DNA of 64,000 nucleotides, taken from Bog-473 sp963834405 (GTDB lineage Bacteria; Actinomycetota; Acidimicrobiia; Acidimicrobiales; RAAP-2). The translations under genes and the position numbers were made by a program. Of this stretch, positions 42,675-51,139 are shown piece by piece. A model generated the notes under the pieces. That model searched no databases. It worked only from the letters and a program-made list of their open reading frames with translations, and was not told where the DNA came from. The stretch's first letter is position 1. Each line of letters begins with the position of its first letter. The stretch is taken from positions 248,001 through 312,000 of the forward strand of contig CAWIBX010000005.1 in assembly GCA_963834405.1 (NCBI GenBank). Reading direction: 5' to 3'.

Positions 42675-42842
42675 CGAAGCCGGTCCGGCATCTGAGTTCC
42701 CGAACGTCCAGAGGGTCGGTGCGCCAGTGCTGGCCCCAATGGGCACGAACCCGAGCAGGACCTTTGTCCGAGCGGTTGCCGCGCAACCTCGACCCGGGCG
42801 TCACGTAGGCTTGTCCGGCACAGGATTTCGCCGGCGAATTAC

Positions 42843-42979
42843 TGGACAAGACTCCGGACAGCGCTCGCGAAAGCCCTGGGAGAGGTGCGAGAGCGGCCGA
42901 ATCGGACTCACTGCTAACGCGAAGGCCCCCGAATTCTCCGGTCGGCCTGAACAGCGGAATTCGACGAAAGTGCTGTTCA
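42843..42979. other. Junction J4: divergent attachment-site-like region
   Basis: TGGACAA (42843-42849) and CGGACAG (42855-42861) lie before the tRNA fragment. After it are TGAACAG (42948-42954) and its inverse within the arms CTGAACAGC (42947-42955) and GCTGTTCAG (42972-42980). Spacing differs from J1-J3 (18 bp left, 29 bp right). The integrase leader complement TCACGTAGGCTTG is conserved at 42801-42813, but the coding part is not recognisable. Confidence 0.55.
42879..42917 (+). other. tRNA-Ser(GCU) 5' half, copy D
   Basis: The cleanest copy: GGAGAGG, T-G, CGA/TCG D-stem around GAGCGGCCGAA, ACTCA stem, CTGCTAA loop. The 3' half is replaced by CGCGAAGGCCCCCGAATT. No complete tRNA-Ser gene exists in the window. 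Confidence 0.8.
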
Positions 42980-43175
42980 GTGGGCATATCCATGGCGAAC
43001 ACCTGTGCCCCTAATTGCCGCTGAATGCCGTTCGTTTCATTCTGCTGTGGAACCAGAGTGGAATCGGGAGGGGGTTCCGAGGGGTGCTCGGCGACTCATT
43101 TCTAGTGAGTCGAATTCGGTCGAGCCTTGGGGAAAAGGCCCGTAATGATCTGTGGGGAATCCAGAGGGAAGGCGG

Positions 43176-43181
43176 TAGCCT
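43176..43181 (+). promoter_or_regulatory. Putative -10 box (TAGCCT), leaderless antitoxin start
   Basis: TAGCCT is followed six bases later by the antitoxin ATG, with no ribosome site, another example of the leaderless pattern of this genome. Confidence 0.4.
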
Positions 43182-43187
43182 GGAATC

Positions 43188-43412
43188 ATGACGCTGCATG
43201 TATCGCTTCCTTCCGAGTTGGATGCCGCCGTGAGGCGCGCACAGCAACATGCGGCCGCGACCGGCGAACTCCGCCCGAACCGGAAGGGTTCCCACAGGCC
43301 GCCCCTGTCGGTCGAAGTGTCGGAGTTCATTCGCGAGATCATCGCAGACGGCACCTACGAGCAAGAGATCACACGGATCGGCAAGGAAGAGCCCGACCTG
43401 GCATCGTTGTAG
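43188..43412 (+). CDS. Small antitoxin-like protein, 74 aa
   Basis: The protein starts MTLHVSLPSELDAAVRRAQQ, the ribbon-helix-helix-like opening of many antitoxins, and ends with an acidic segment (DGTYEQEITRIGKEEPDLAS) that could wrap a toxin. It lies 24 bp before a PIN-like gene, the standard vapBC order. No exact family is recognised. Confidence 0.6.
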   Translation: MTLHVSLPSELDAAVRRAQQHAAATGELRPNRKGSHRPPLSVEVSEFIREIIADGTYEQEITRIGKEEPDLASL

Positions 43413-43436
43413 GTCGCAAGCGACGGCCCGATCACG

Positions 43437-43877
43437 ATGCCCCAGGTTGTCGACGATCTGACGCTGCTGGCCATTCTCAGCAACGACGCTGGCGAGTCTC
43501 TGCTCTCCGCGGTGGACTCGGGTGAGGTCCTGACCACCGGTACCTGGTACTACCGACTTCACCGTGCCGTCAACGACCCGAAGTCGACGGGGATGTTTTC
43601 CCGGATCGTCGCAGCGCTGTCCTCTGAGAAAAGGGCGGAGCTGATTGATCTGCTGAACGACCCTCCGCACCTGATCACCATCCCTGGTCCACGGCTGGTT
43701 GTTCCGATCATGGGCGCGCTGCGCCTGGAACCACGGCCAAACCTGCTCACGGCGGAAGCTATTGCTGTCGCACTTCTCAGTAGTGGCAGCATTCGCGTCG
43801 CTACTGCGTCGCCACCCTTGGCCCGCGCTTGTGAGACCTATGGGATTCCCCTGTCCCTGGCGTCTCCCCTCGCGTAG
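43437..43877 (+). CDS. PIN-like toxin candidate, 146 aa
   Basis: It starts MPQVVDDLTLLAILSNDAGE, with an acidic residue pair after the first strand as in PIN nucleases, and ends SGSIRVATASPPLARACETY, similar to the strand-helix near the last PIN acidic site (usually VxTxDxxLxxAA). The final Asp appears replaced by Ser, so catalysis is doubtful. Pairing with the small upstream gene supports a VapBC-like module. Confidence 0.5.
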   Translation: MPQVVDDLTLLAILSNDAGESLLSAVDSGEVLTTGTWYYRLHRAVNDPKSTGMFSRIVAALSSEKRAELIDLLNDPPHLITIPGPRLVVPIMGALRLEPRPNLLTAEAIAVALLSSGSIRVATASPPLARACETYGIPLSLASPLA

Positions 43878-43964
43878 CCGAGGGCCTGGGTTCATAACCG
43901 ACGATTTGTCACGGAGGGCATGAGCCAGTTTCAGAAGACGCTCGCCATCGTTCCTGGGGCTTGC

Positions 43965-46900
43965 TCATAGTTCGACTCCCCTCACCACCTCCATCTGCGG
44001 CTCCCAGACGGGGCTTGCCTGTTCGCCGTGGACGTCGTGGCTGATGGCCATGGCGCGCTCTGCCGCGGCCAGTGCCCTCCGCCGCTGGCTCATCTGCTCG
44101 GTGCTCCCGACGTCGCTCTTGGCCCCGATGTTGCGCTGCTCGGTCATGTGCCAGCGGTCCCTATAGGCCGCGACCGTCGAGACTTCACGCACCCAGCGGG
44201 CCCGTCTGGAAGGATCGGACGGCAGGCTCCCGAGTCGTTGCACCCAGCCGGCTCCGGCCTCGATCGCTTGGGCGGCCACGCTGAGGGCACGCGCTTGCAT
44301 GGCCGCATCTCGCTCAGCCAACGCCTGTGCCATCTCGGGGTCGCTGACACCGTGTGCTCTCGGAATCAGCCCGGCGATGAGATTGCCCGCCATCCGGCGG
44401 CGACCACCAGCCGCCTGGGCCCAACGGTCCACCCGGCCGTGGATGACCGCGGCCACGTCGGAGGCGTCGGCCAGGGAGCGTCGGGCCACCAGTTGGGGGA
44501 CGGCCGCCTCCACATCGAGACCGCTGGCTTCGGCCTCGCGCAGTGACGCAAGCAGCGGGCCGTGCGCCTCGCTGGCCCGAACAGATTCCAGCTCAGCCTC
44601 GGTGAGGCCTGATCGGATGAGCAAGGCGTCCCAGCGCTCTGCTTGGGCCAGTGTGGCCAGGGTCAGGTACTCGGCCGACAGGCGCTCCATGCCCTCAGCC
44701 TCGTGCTGGCGCCGCCGGATCATCTCGTGCGCAGCCACGTCGGCCCCCTCGTTGCGCAGGACTCCGGCCAGCACCTGGCGAGCCGTCACCGGCTCGGCCG
44801 TGCCGTCATGCGAGGTCTGCGGGTCGGGGTCGTAGTGGGTGTCCACGTAGAGCCGGTTGTGCTCCCTGCCCCTCGTGGCCGAGACGTAGAGGACCTCGCG
44901 GGTGGTGGTCGGAGAGACCATGGCGTGCGCCGTGTCGACGCTGCGCCCCTGGGCCCGATGCGCCGTCGAGGCGTAGGCCAGCTCGACGTGTTCGGCCACG
45001 TAGCCGGCCGGGAGCACCACTCTCCCGGTTCCCTTGTCCCTCTGGAGGGTCATGGAGCCGTCGGGGCGAGTGTCCGTCACGGTCCACCGGTCGCCGTTGC
45101 GGACCCACCCTCGGCCGGTGCCGAGTCGCCGGTCGTTCTGACGGGTGATCACCCGGTCACCCACCCCGGCCGTTCCTCCACCGGCCACGTCCAAGCCGCG
45201 TTCTGCCACCTCTCCGGCCGCGATCCGGTCGGCCCGGGCCCGGCTGTTGAGCTCGCTCACGCTGCCCAGGTCTCCGGCGATCATCAGGCTCGTCCGGCCG
45301 GCCGCGGTGTCGTCTTTCCAGCTCAGATAGACGGCGTCGAGCATCTCCTCACGGCTCCCTTCGCTGATCCGTCCGTGTGCTGTGTAGGCGTCGATGGCGT
45401 CGGGAGATCCCTGTCGCAGCTCGACACTGGCTGCCTTCTCCCATTCGTGGGCGAACCGGCGTACGTCGCTCAATGCGGGGGCCAGGCCGTCGCGGTCACG
45501 CACCAGGGCGGCGAACATCCCGCCGGACTCCACCGCGCCGATCTGACGGTCATCACCGATGAGGACCACCTTGCTCCCGGCGGCTCCGGCCGCCCCCACG
45601 AGTTCATCGAGGGCGAAAGTGCCGGCCAGGCTGGCCTCGTCGACGATGACCAACTGGCTGGCGCGGAGCGCCCAGCGGGGCCAGTTCAGCTTCGGCCCGG
45701 GCCACCTTGGCTCGCGTGGCCGAGGGTGGCCCGGACGAGAGGTGGGGGGACGCCAGTTCACCTCGCAGCTCCGCCAGCGCGTGCAGCCGTTCGGCTTCTC
45801 GGCGGTGCTCGTAGAGCCACTTGGCCGTGTTCTCCGTGTCGATACCGAGCTCCTCGGCCAGCACCTCGGCCGCGGCGGCAGAGGGGGCCAGGCCGAGCAC
45901 CGAGCCCGGTCCGTACTCGGCTTCCCACACCGCGCGGAGCCCGGCCATGGTGGTGGACTTGCCCGTCCCGGCCGGGCCGACCAACACGTCGAGGGAGCGG
46001 CCCGAGGTGGCGATTCGCTCCACGGCCAGCGCCTGATCGATGCTGAGTGGATGGTGCCGTCCGGGCAGCTCGGTCCCGGTCACCGACGCCACAATGCCCA
46101 TGGAGGCGGCGAGCCCGCCCACCCGGAGCCCGGCCTCGAGCAGCCGGGCCTCGGCCTCCAACAGAGTCGCGGTGGTGTAGACCTCGTGACCCTTGGCCCG
46201 GAACCGGCTCGATCCGTCGGCGCGGCGCAGGCGCTCGGGCGTGTGGTGCAACTCGGGCGCTGAGACCAGCAGCGACTGGGCCAGGGCCAACGCGGTCTTG
46301 CGGTCCTCGATGACGGCGGCCCGCTGGGAAAACTCGGTCATCAGCGCCTCTGATACCCCGGTGACCTCGAAGCGGGGTTGGTTGGAGTGCCGGCGTGCCC
46401 GGCCGTCCCAGCCCCACCCGAGCGCCTCGGTCAACAGGTCGGCGAGCACGCCCTGGTGCAGCTCGGAGAGCATCACCACAGACTTGAACAGGCCCCGCGA
46501 ATCGAGCGTCCGCCAGACACCGTCAGAGACCGAGCGGGCTCGGTTGGCCACCACGACATGGTCGTGAAGCTGGGGGTCACCGGCCCGTGAGTCCCAGTGG
46601 CTGAACGCGGTGGCCACCACACCTTCGACGTCCTCTTGGACCACGCCGCCCTTGCCCGAGCGCGAGTGGAACACCTCGCGTTCGGCGTAGGTCAGGACGA
46701 CGTCGATGGCCCGGCGGTGGCAGGAATAGATCACGTCCTTGGTCTCCCGGTCGGCCAGCGCCCAGGCCGTGGACACCGACTTGGAGGGAGAGAACGTGAG
46801 GTCGAACCCCGCCACCGGGGCGCGGAACTTGCCCTCTTGAGCTTCTTCCTCGGCCTCGCTCCGGGCTCTCTGTTCGGCTCGCTTCGCCTCACTGGCGGCT

Positions 46901-47235
46901 GGGGCCATGGCCGCGACTCGCTTGGCCACCCGGGTGGCCAAGGAGAGGTGCGAGCGGTTGGGCGGGCGACCCAAGGCCTTGCCGCTCACCGGATCGGCGC
47001 ACATCCCGAGCAAGTTGAACAGGTGCTCTTCGCTGACCGCCGAACCCTTTTCCACCCCTCGACCGTCGTCGAGGGCGCCCAGCCCGGCGCCGAGGAACAC
47101 TCCCGGTGGGGTACCCGACTCGGCGTAGTAGTCGGTCAGACTTGTGGACTGGCGACGGACCCCATCGCCCGCGGCCACGGACTCCATCAGGTAGCGATCG
47201 CCCGACCCCAGACTCATCCGGCGCAGAGAAATCAC
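43965..47235 (-). pseudogene. traA: TraA-type MobF relaxase-helicase, frameshifted
   Basis: Two frames give one conjugative relaxase of about 1090 residues. The N-terminal part (start VISLRRMSLGSGDRYLMESV) has the relaxase His triad region HWDSRAGDPQLHDHVVVANR and the helicase Walker A GPAGTGKST. The second frame begins ALRASQLVIVDEASLAGTFA (Walker B) and carries IGDDRQIGAVESGGMF and AYASTAHRAQGRS. The shift lies at about 45672-45682 in a C-rich run; total length is one base over whole codons. Relaxases of this type nick oriT and unwind plasmid or ICE DNA. If the shift is real, transfer is dead. Confidence 0.85.
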
Positions 47236-47515
47236 GTCGCGCTCCCGCCGCCGGGACGGTTCTCGTCCCGCAGCTACCGCGGAACTGGCGACCACGATCG
47301 GCCCCTTGAGTGAGCCTCGGGTGCCAGACGTGTGGAGCAATCTGGAGGTGCTGGAGGTGCTGGAGGTGGAGCAGGTGGGGATGTGGCAGGGGAGGTGAGT
47401 GGTTGGGTTCACAAGGAGCCAGGGCAGCGTGGTCGGCGTCAAGTCACCCAGCGGGCTCCGGTGCGATCCCCACCCTCCGCGCTAGTACGTGTGGACTTGC
47501 AAGCAGCCGAGCCTG
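47236..47515. other. Intergenic region upstream of relaxase with 9-bp tandem repeat
   Basis: No gene is supported. CTGGAGGTG is repeated three times near 47342-47370. This lies upstream of the relaxase gene, where an oriT with direct or inverted repeats is often found, but no nick consensus is recognised. Confidence 0.35.
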
Positions 47516-47618
47516 GCCGGGACTCCACCCTCCTGGTTTCGTTCGTAGCGAACGACGCCACCGCGTCGTTCGCATGACCGACGAACCCCACCGGCAGCGA
47601 GCGGAGTCCAGTCCCGGC
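47516..47618. repeat. Branched inverted repeat 1
   Basis: Outer arms GCCGGGACT (47516-47524) and AGTCCCGGC (47610-47618) enclose a perfect inner hairpin, GCGAACGACGC / GCGTCGTTCGC (47548-47573, loop CACC). Sequence GACCGACGAACC follows the inner hairpin, similar to the GxGGACGAAC part of the other repeats in this cluster. Confidence 0.5.
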
Positions 47619-47643
47619 GAGGGAAGCCCTGGGGCCGAGCGAG

Positions 47644-47702
47644 AAGTTCTGGCGGGTTCGCCCGCAGGGCGAACGTGGACGATCACGAAACCGCCAGAAC
47701 TT
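47644..47702. repeat. Branched inverted repeat 2
   Basis: A perfect 12-bp outer stem, AAGTTCTGGCGG (47644-47655) with CCGCCAGAACTT (47691-47702), encloses an inner hairpin GTTCGCCC-GCA-GGGCGAAC followed by GTGGACGATCACGAAA. The order outer stem, CGCCCGCAG hairpin, GxGGACGA, outer stem is shared with the repeats at 47965 and 61365, whose stems differ. Confidence 0.6.
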
Positions 47703-47964
47703 GTTGCAAGCCGAGCCGGCGACTTGACGCCGTGGAGCGCCCGTGGTTCTGGGTTCGACTTTGCGTGCCAGTTCCGCTGACAATCGCGGTTGCACGGGTG
47801 CCCCGTCGGGGCTCATGGCAAGTGGTTGCGCCTACGCCCCGTACGGCATGTCTGAAGGAGCGGGGCCGTGTCAAGATCCGCGGCCTGCCTCTTTGTTCGT
47901 AGGATTTGCTCGAGCTCGCCACGGCAGCCTGTGCGCGGACGCGCGTGAGCGAGGACGCTCGGGG

Positions 47965-48008
47965 TCAAGGTGGAGCGCCCGCAGCGACGCGAGGACGAAC
48001 GACCTTGA
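47965..48008. repeat. Branched inverted repeat 3
   Basis: The stem TCAAGGT/ACCTTGA encloses a 30-base loop that starts GGAGCGCCCGCAGCGACGC and ends GAGGACGAACG. A small hairpin GAGCG-AGGA-CGCTC lies just before it (47947-47960). The loop is nearly the same as in the repeat at 61365-61428 while the stem is unrelated. Confidence 0.55.
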
Positions 48009-48264
48009 GGCCGGGCGCCTGGCTCCGCAAAATGCTTCAGGTTGTCAGTGGTGCCATTCGGCACCGGGTTCGACCACCAGGGTCTCTCGCGGTGACGAGA
48101 TAGTTGATGGAGCTCGGGCTTGCTGAGGCATGTCTTCGCCGAAGTTGATCGGCATGGTGGTCTCCGGCCACGACCAGGTGGGCTCAATCACTATCCCGGC
48201 TGCGCCACCGAGGAGATGGGAGCCATGCCGTTACACGAGCACGCACCTGGCCGATTGCCGAGCG

Positions 48265-49278
48265 TCACGCCGCCTCTTGGTCGGCGAGAGCGCGGATCTC
48301 TCCGTCGCGCAGGCCGTAGTAGACGAGCGTGAGAACTCTGCGGGCGATGGCCACATTCGCCTTGGTCTTGCCACGGCGTCCGGCGATCGAATCGAACTTG
48401 TCGCGCAGCGGCGCTCCGCCGTGGTAACGAGCCACGGCCTCGATGGCGGCCCAGCGCACGAGGCGGGAGCCTTGCTTGGTGATCTTGCCCCGTTTGACGT
48501 GGGTGTCGGACTCCTTGTGCTTGGGGGTGAGGCCCGCCCACGAGCACAGGGCCTTGGGTGACTCGAAGCGGGTGACGTCGCCGATCTCGGCCACGAAGAT
48601 GGCGGCGAAGACGGGCCCGACGCCATAGATGGCCTGGACCGCGTTGTAGCCGGCGTCGTCGCAGAGGATGCGGTGGATGTCGCGGTCCAAAAAGCCGATC
48701 TCGCGGTCATAGATCTCGACGAGGTCTCGCAGCACGGCGATGCGGTTGAAGTAGGCGTCGGGCAGCTCGAGCGAATCGAACTGGGCGGCCCCGCCCGGGC
48801 CCCACATGTCGTTGTGGCACGGCAAGATGCCGTTCTTGGCCATCACCGCGTGGACCTGGGCCTTGAGGCCGGTGCGCAGATTGCACAGCTTCATCCGGAA
48901 ACGGACCATCTCGCGGAGCTCTCTGGTCGGGGGCGGGGCGATCCAGGCCTCGGCCAGGCGACCGAGACGAAGCAGATCAGCCAGGTCCCTCGCGTCGCGC
49001 TCGTCGTTCTTGACGCGGCGATGACCCCAGTCGTTGCCATGCGGGTTGGCCAGGTGGACGTCGTAGCCCATCTCTTTGAGCAAATCGGCCGCCCAGTACC
49101 AGCCATAGGTCGCCTCGACGATCACGTCGCTGCCGACCGGGGCGGCGCTCACCGCCTTGGCGAACTCCATGGGGTCGTTATCGACCCTGACCGAGTCGAC
49201 CTTGTCGCCGGCCTGGTCCATGCGGTAGATCACCGAGCGTCTGCGGTGCAGGTCGATGCCCACGTACTCTTGTTCCAT
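48265..49278 (-). CDS. IS110-family transposase
   Basis: A 337-residue DEDD transposase. The N-terminal RuvC-like domain has GIDLHRRRSVIYRMD, the Glu in VIVEATYGWYW and the Asp pair in KNDERDARDLADLLRLGRL. The C-terminal Tnp domain shows AIYGVGPVFAAIFVAEIGDV, the family motif ALCSWAGLTPKHKESD, and the catalytic Ser region TKQGSRLVRWAAIEA. These enzymes act with a bridge RNA made from a non-coding end of the element. The frame is intact, so the element may be active. Exact ends are not evident, as expected for IS110. Confidence 0.92.
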   Translation of the reverse strand: MEQEYVGIDLHRRRSVIYRMDQAGDKVDSVRVDNDPMEFAKAVSAAPVGSDVIVEATYGWYWAADLLKEMGYDVHLANPHGNDWGHRRVKNDERDARDLADLLRLGRLAEAWIAPPPTRELREMVRFRMKLCNLRTGLKAQVHAVMAKNGILPCHNDMWGPGGAAQFDSLELPDAYFNRIAVLRDLVEIYDREIGFLDRDIHRILCDDAGYNAVQAIYGVGPVFAAIFVAEIGDVTRFESPKALCSWAGLTPKHKESDTHVKRGKITKQGSRLVRWAAIEAVARYHGGAPLRDKFDSIAGRRGKTKANVAIARRVLTLVYYGLRDGEIRALADQEAA

Positions 49279-49462
49279 CGGGGCTCCCTTGTCGTGAGGG
49301 TTTGGTGTGACAACCCCGAGTCTCGACCTGAGAGACCGGCGCCGTCACGGGGAGCGGAGGCCCCGCTCCTTCATGCCATCACGAGTGGGGCACCTCCAGT
49401 CCTGACAGTCGAATATTTGGGGGCACCCCGAGGGCCGCCGGAAGGCCAGTCCGGAAGAGGAA
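49279..49462 (-). ncRNA. Candidate bridge-RNA region of the IS110 element
   Basis: This non-coding stretch lies 5' of the transposase, where classical IS110 members encode their bridge RNA. It holds several inverted repeats: CGGGG/CCCCG around 49279-49318 and GGAGCGG/CCGCTCC at 49351-49369. The guide loops cannot be assigned without the donor and target sites. Confidence 0.35.
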
Positions 49463-50440
49463 CTAGCGGGGCTCGGTTAGGCCCAGTACTCGCCACAGAG
49501 TTCCCCACGGACCGCTGCACAGGTCGAGTTCCTCGCAGAGGCTCCGTACTTTGGCGAGGGATCTTACGGTTTCGACCCGGTGGGCCGGGTTCTGGAGGTA
49601 GGCGGTCTTGATTACATCGCGAGGGATGCCGTAGCGCCGGACGAGCTGAGCGGAGGGCACCAGCATCAACTGGGCCATCATTGTCAGCACGAGCGGTGCG
49701 AACACGGCGAGTTGCACTCGGCGGAACCGAGACAGGCCCGGCACAGTCCTTTTGAGGTAATGGCGGGCGAAGGAGAGGTGACGGGCTTCCTCGGTCACGT
49801 GGATGCGCATGATTCGCTCCAGCAACGGATGGATCGGTGCGCCGCTGCGGAGCTCACGCCGCTGCACGTAGTCGATGGGGTCCTCGCCGCCCAATACGAA
49901 GACGAAGAACAAGGAAGGGAACCGGCGGCCCAAGGCAATGATCTGACGGGTAGCCACCCGCTCGAACCAGCGCAGACCGGCAGCGTCGAAACCGGTGCGA
50001 TTCACGAACTCTTGGAACATCAGCGAGTGCTGTGCCTCCTCGATGACCTCGTGGTATGCGTACCGAAATTCCGGAGCACCATTCGGTAGCGTGGCGGCGA
50101 ACTCCAACAGACCACGCTTGAGGATGTTTTCGAATACCAGACCCATCTTCATCTGAGACGCCACAAGTTCACAACCCAGCCGAGAGCGAACCTCGCGAGA
50201 CTGCTGTTGGTACCATCCGGTCGCACCGAGCGGCTCGCTAGAGGGCAACTCCCAGCGCCGATCCGTCGGATCCAATGCCAGTTCGGGATCATCCCAGTCG
50301 ACGTCTGCATAGGCGTCGAAATGACGGGTGACCGACAGTCGGTTCAGCCGCCCCAGGAGTGCCCGCCAGTCGTGGTCGTCGACTTGTTCGCCCCGGTCGC
50401 AGATTTCCTCCTCAGCGATGGTGGTCTCAGTCAAGGTCAT
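49463..50440 (-). CDS. AurF-like diiron N-oxygenase family protein
   Basis: A 325-residue ferritin-like oxygenase of the AurF family, whose founder oxidises aryl amines to nitro compounds. Diiron ligands are visible in YHEVIEEAQHSLMFQEF and RIHVTEEARHLSFARHY (E/DxxH patterns), with an earlier Glu in KMGLVFENILKRG. Its ATG overlaps the stop of the TetR gene by four bases, so both are one operon. Substrate unknown; many members lie outside biosynthetic clusters. Confidence 0.85.
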   Translation of the reverse strand: MTLTETTIAEEEICDRGEQVDDHDWRALLGRLNRLSVTRHFDAYADVDWDDPELALDPTDRRWELPSSEPLGATGWYQQQSREVRSRLGCELVASQMKMGLVFENILKRGLLEFAATLPNGAPEFRYAYHEVIEEAQHSLMFQEFVNRTGFDAAGLRWFERVATRQIIALGRRFPSLFFVFVLGGEDPIDYVQRRELRSGAPIHPLLERIMRIHVTEEARHLSFARHYLKRTVPGLSRFRRVQLAVFAPLVLTMMAQLMLVPSAQLVRRYGIPRDVIKTAYLQNPAHRVETVRSLAKVRSLCEELDLCSGPWGTLWRVLGLTEPR

Positions 50441-51093
50441 GGTGTTCCTCCGGTGAGATCAGTGGCGTTTGGTTGAAACATTGCAAGGGCAAGGTGTGCC
50501 ATGGACTTGAAGGCCTCAAGCACCTCGTCGGTCGCATAAGGCTGGTAGCCCGGGAGCATTCGGCTGCAGGCGAGCCCATCGAGAAGCGCGTAGGCCATCT
50601 GGAGCCCGATGCTTTGAAACACAGGGTCGGCGAAGTCGCCCTCGGCGGGGAACAGTTCGGCGAACAGCTCTTCGCTGGCGGCGAGGAAGTCACGGTCGTT
50701 CCGGATGACGACCTCGGCCATCTCCGGGTCGGTTCGGGCTGCGACCCAAAGCTCCAGGCAAGCCGTGTATGTGGGACTGGAGAACATCGCCCATAAGAGG
50801 TCGATGGCGGCATCCAGCTTGTCGGTGCTCGGATCGATGTCGGCCATGGACTTGCGGAACTCCTCGTGACGGCGGAAGAAGGCGTGGGCTACGGCAGCGT
50901 TCACGAGTTCGGCCTTGGTCGGGAAGTGGTGCAGCAAGGCACCAGGGGATACCCCGGCTCGGTGGGCAACCTCCGTGGTGGTCGTAGCTCCATAGCCAAG
51001 TTCGACGATCGAATCGAAGGTGGCATCTAGGAGTGCGGCCCTGGTGGTCTCGGTGCGCTCCGCCTGGGTACGACGCACTCTGGTCTGGGCCAT
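50437..51093 (-). CDS. TetR-family regulator
   Basis: A 218-residue repressor. The helix-turn-helix is at about residues 14-60: RAALLDATFDSIVELGYGAT, TEVAHRAGVSPGALLHHFPT. The C-terminal ligand domain has several Met/Phe/Trp residues, suggesting a small hydrophobic ligand. The start MAQTRVRRTQAERTETTRAA is chosen because promoter elements end eight bases before it. It leads the AurF operon and probably controls it through the palindrome at 51115-51139. Confidence 0.9.
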   Translation of the reverse strand: MAQTRVRRTQAERTETTRAALLDATFDSIVELGYGATTTTEVAHRAGVSPGALLHHFPTKAELVNAAVAHAFFRRHEEFRKSMADIDPSTDKLDAAIDLLWAMFSSPTYTACLELWVAARTDPEMAEVVIRNDRDFLAASEELFAELFPAEGDFADPVFQSIGLQMAYALLDGLACSRMLPGYQPYATDEVLEAFKSMAHLALAMFQPNATDLTGGTP

Positions 51094-51101
51094 AAGGCCA
51101 C

Positions 51102-51139
51102 GATATACAAAGAAACAATGAACCGTCAAGGTTTATTGT
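51102..51139 (-). promoter_or_regulatory. Promoter and operator of the TetR-AurF operon
   Basis: On the minus strand TTGACG (51124-51129) and TATATC (51102-51107) are 16 bp apart, a good -35/-10 pair, with the start codon eight bases after the -10 box (near leaderless). The palindrome ACAATAAACC-TTGAC-GGTTCATTGT (51115-51139, ten-base arms, one mismatch) covers the -35 box, the classic site for autorepression. Confidence 0.7.

Noticed and set aside
32900..42917. Split or trans-spliced tRNA-Ser genes
   Set aside because: All four fragments are 5' halves, no 3' half is present in the window, and arm repeats plus integrase relics give a simpler explanation.
32800..42980. CRISPR or integron attC array as explanation for the regular junctions
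   Set aside because: Units are kilobases long with coding cargo; the repeats are tRNA halves with integrase starts, not short repeats/spacers, and no attC-type folded core or IntI gene is seen.
47341..47372. CTGGAGGTG x3 as a possible oriT iteron or minisatellite
   Set aside because: Only three units, no second array, no nick consensus; listed as a repeat but not as an origin.
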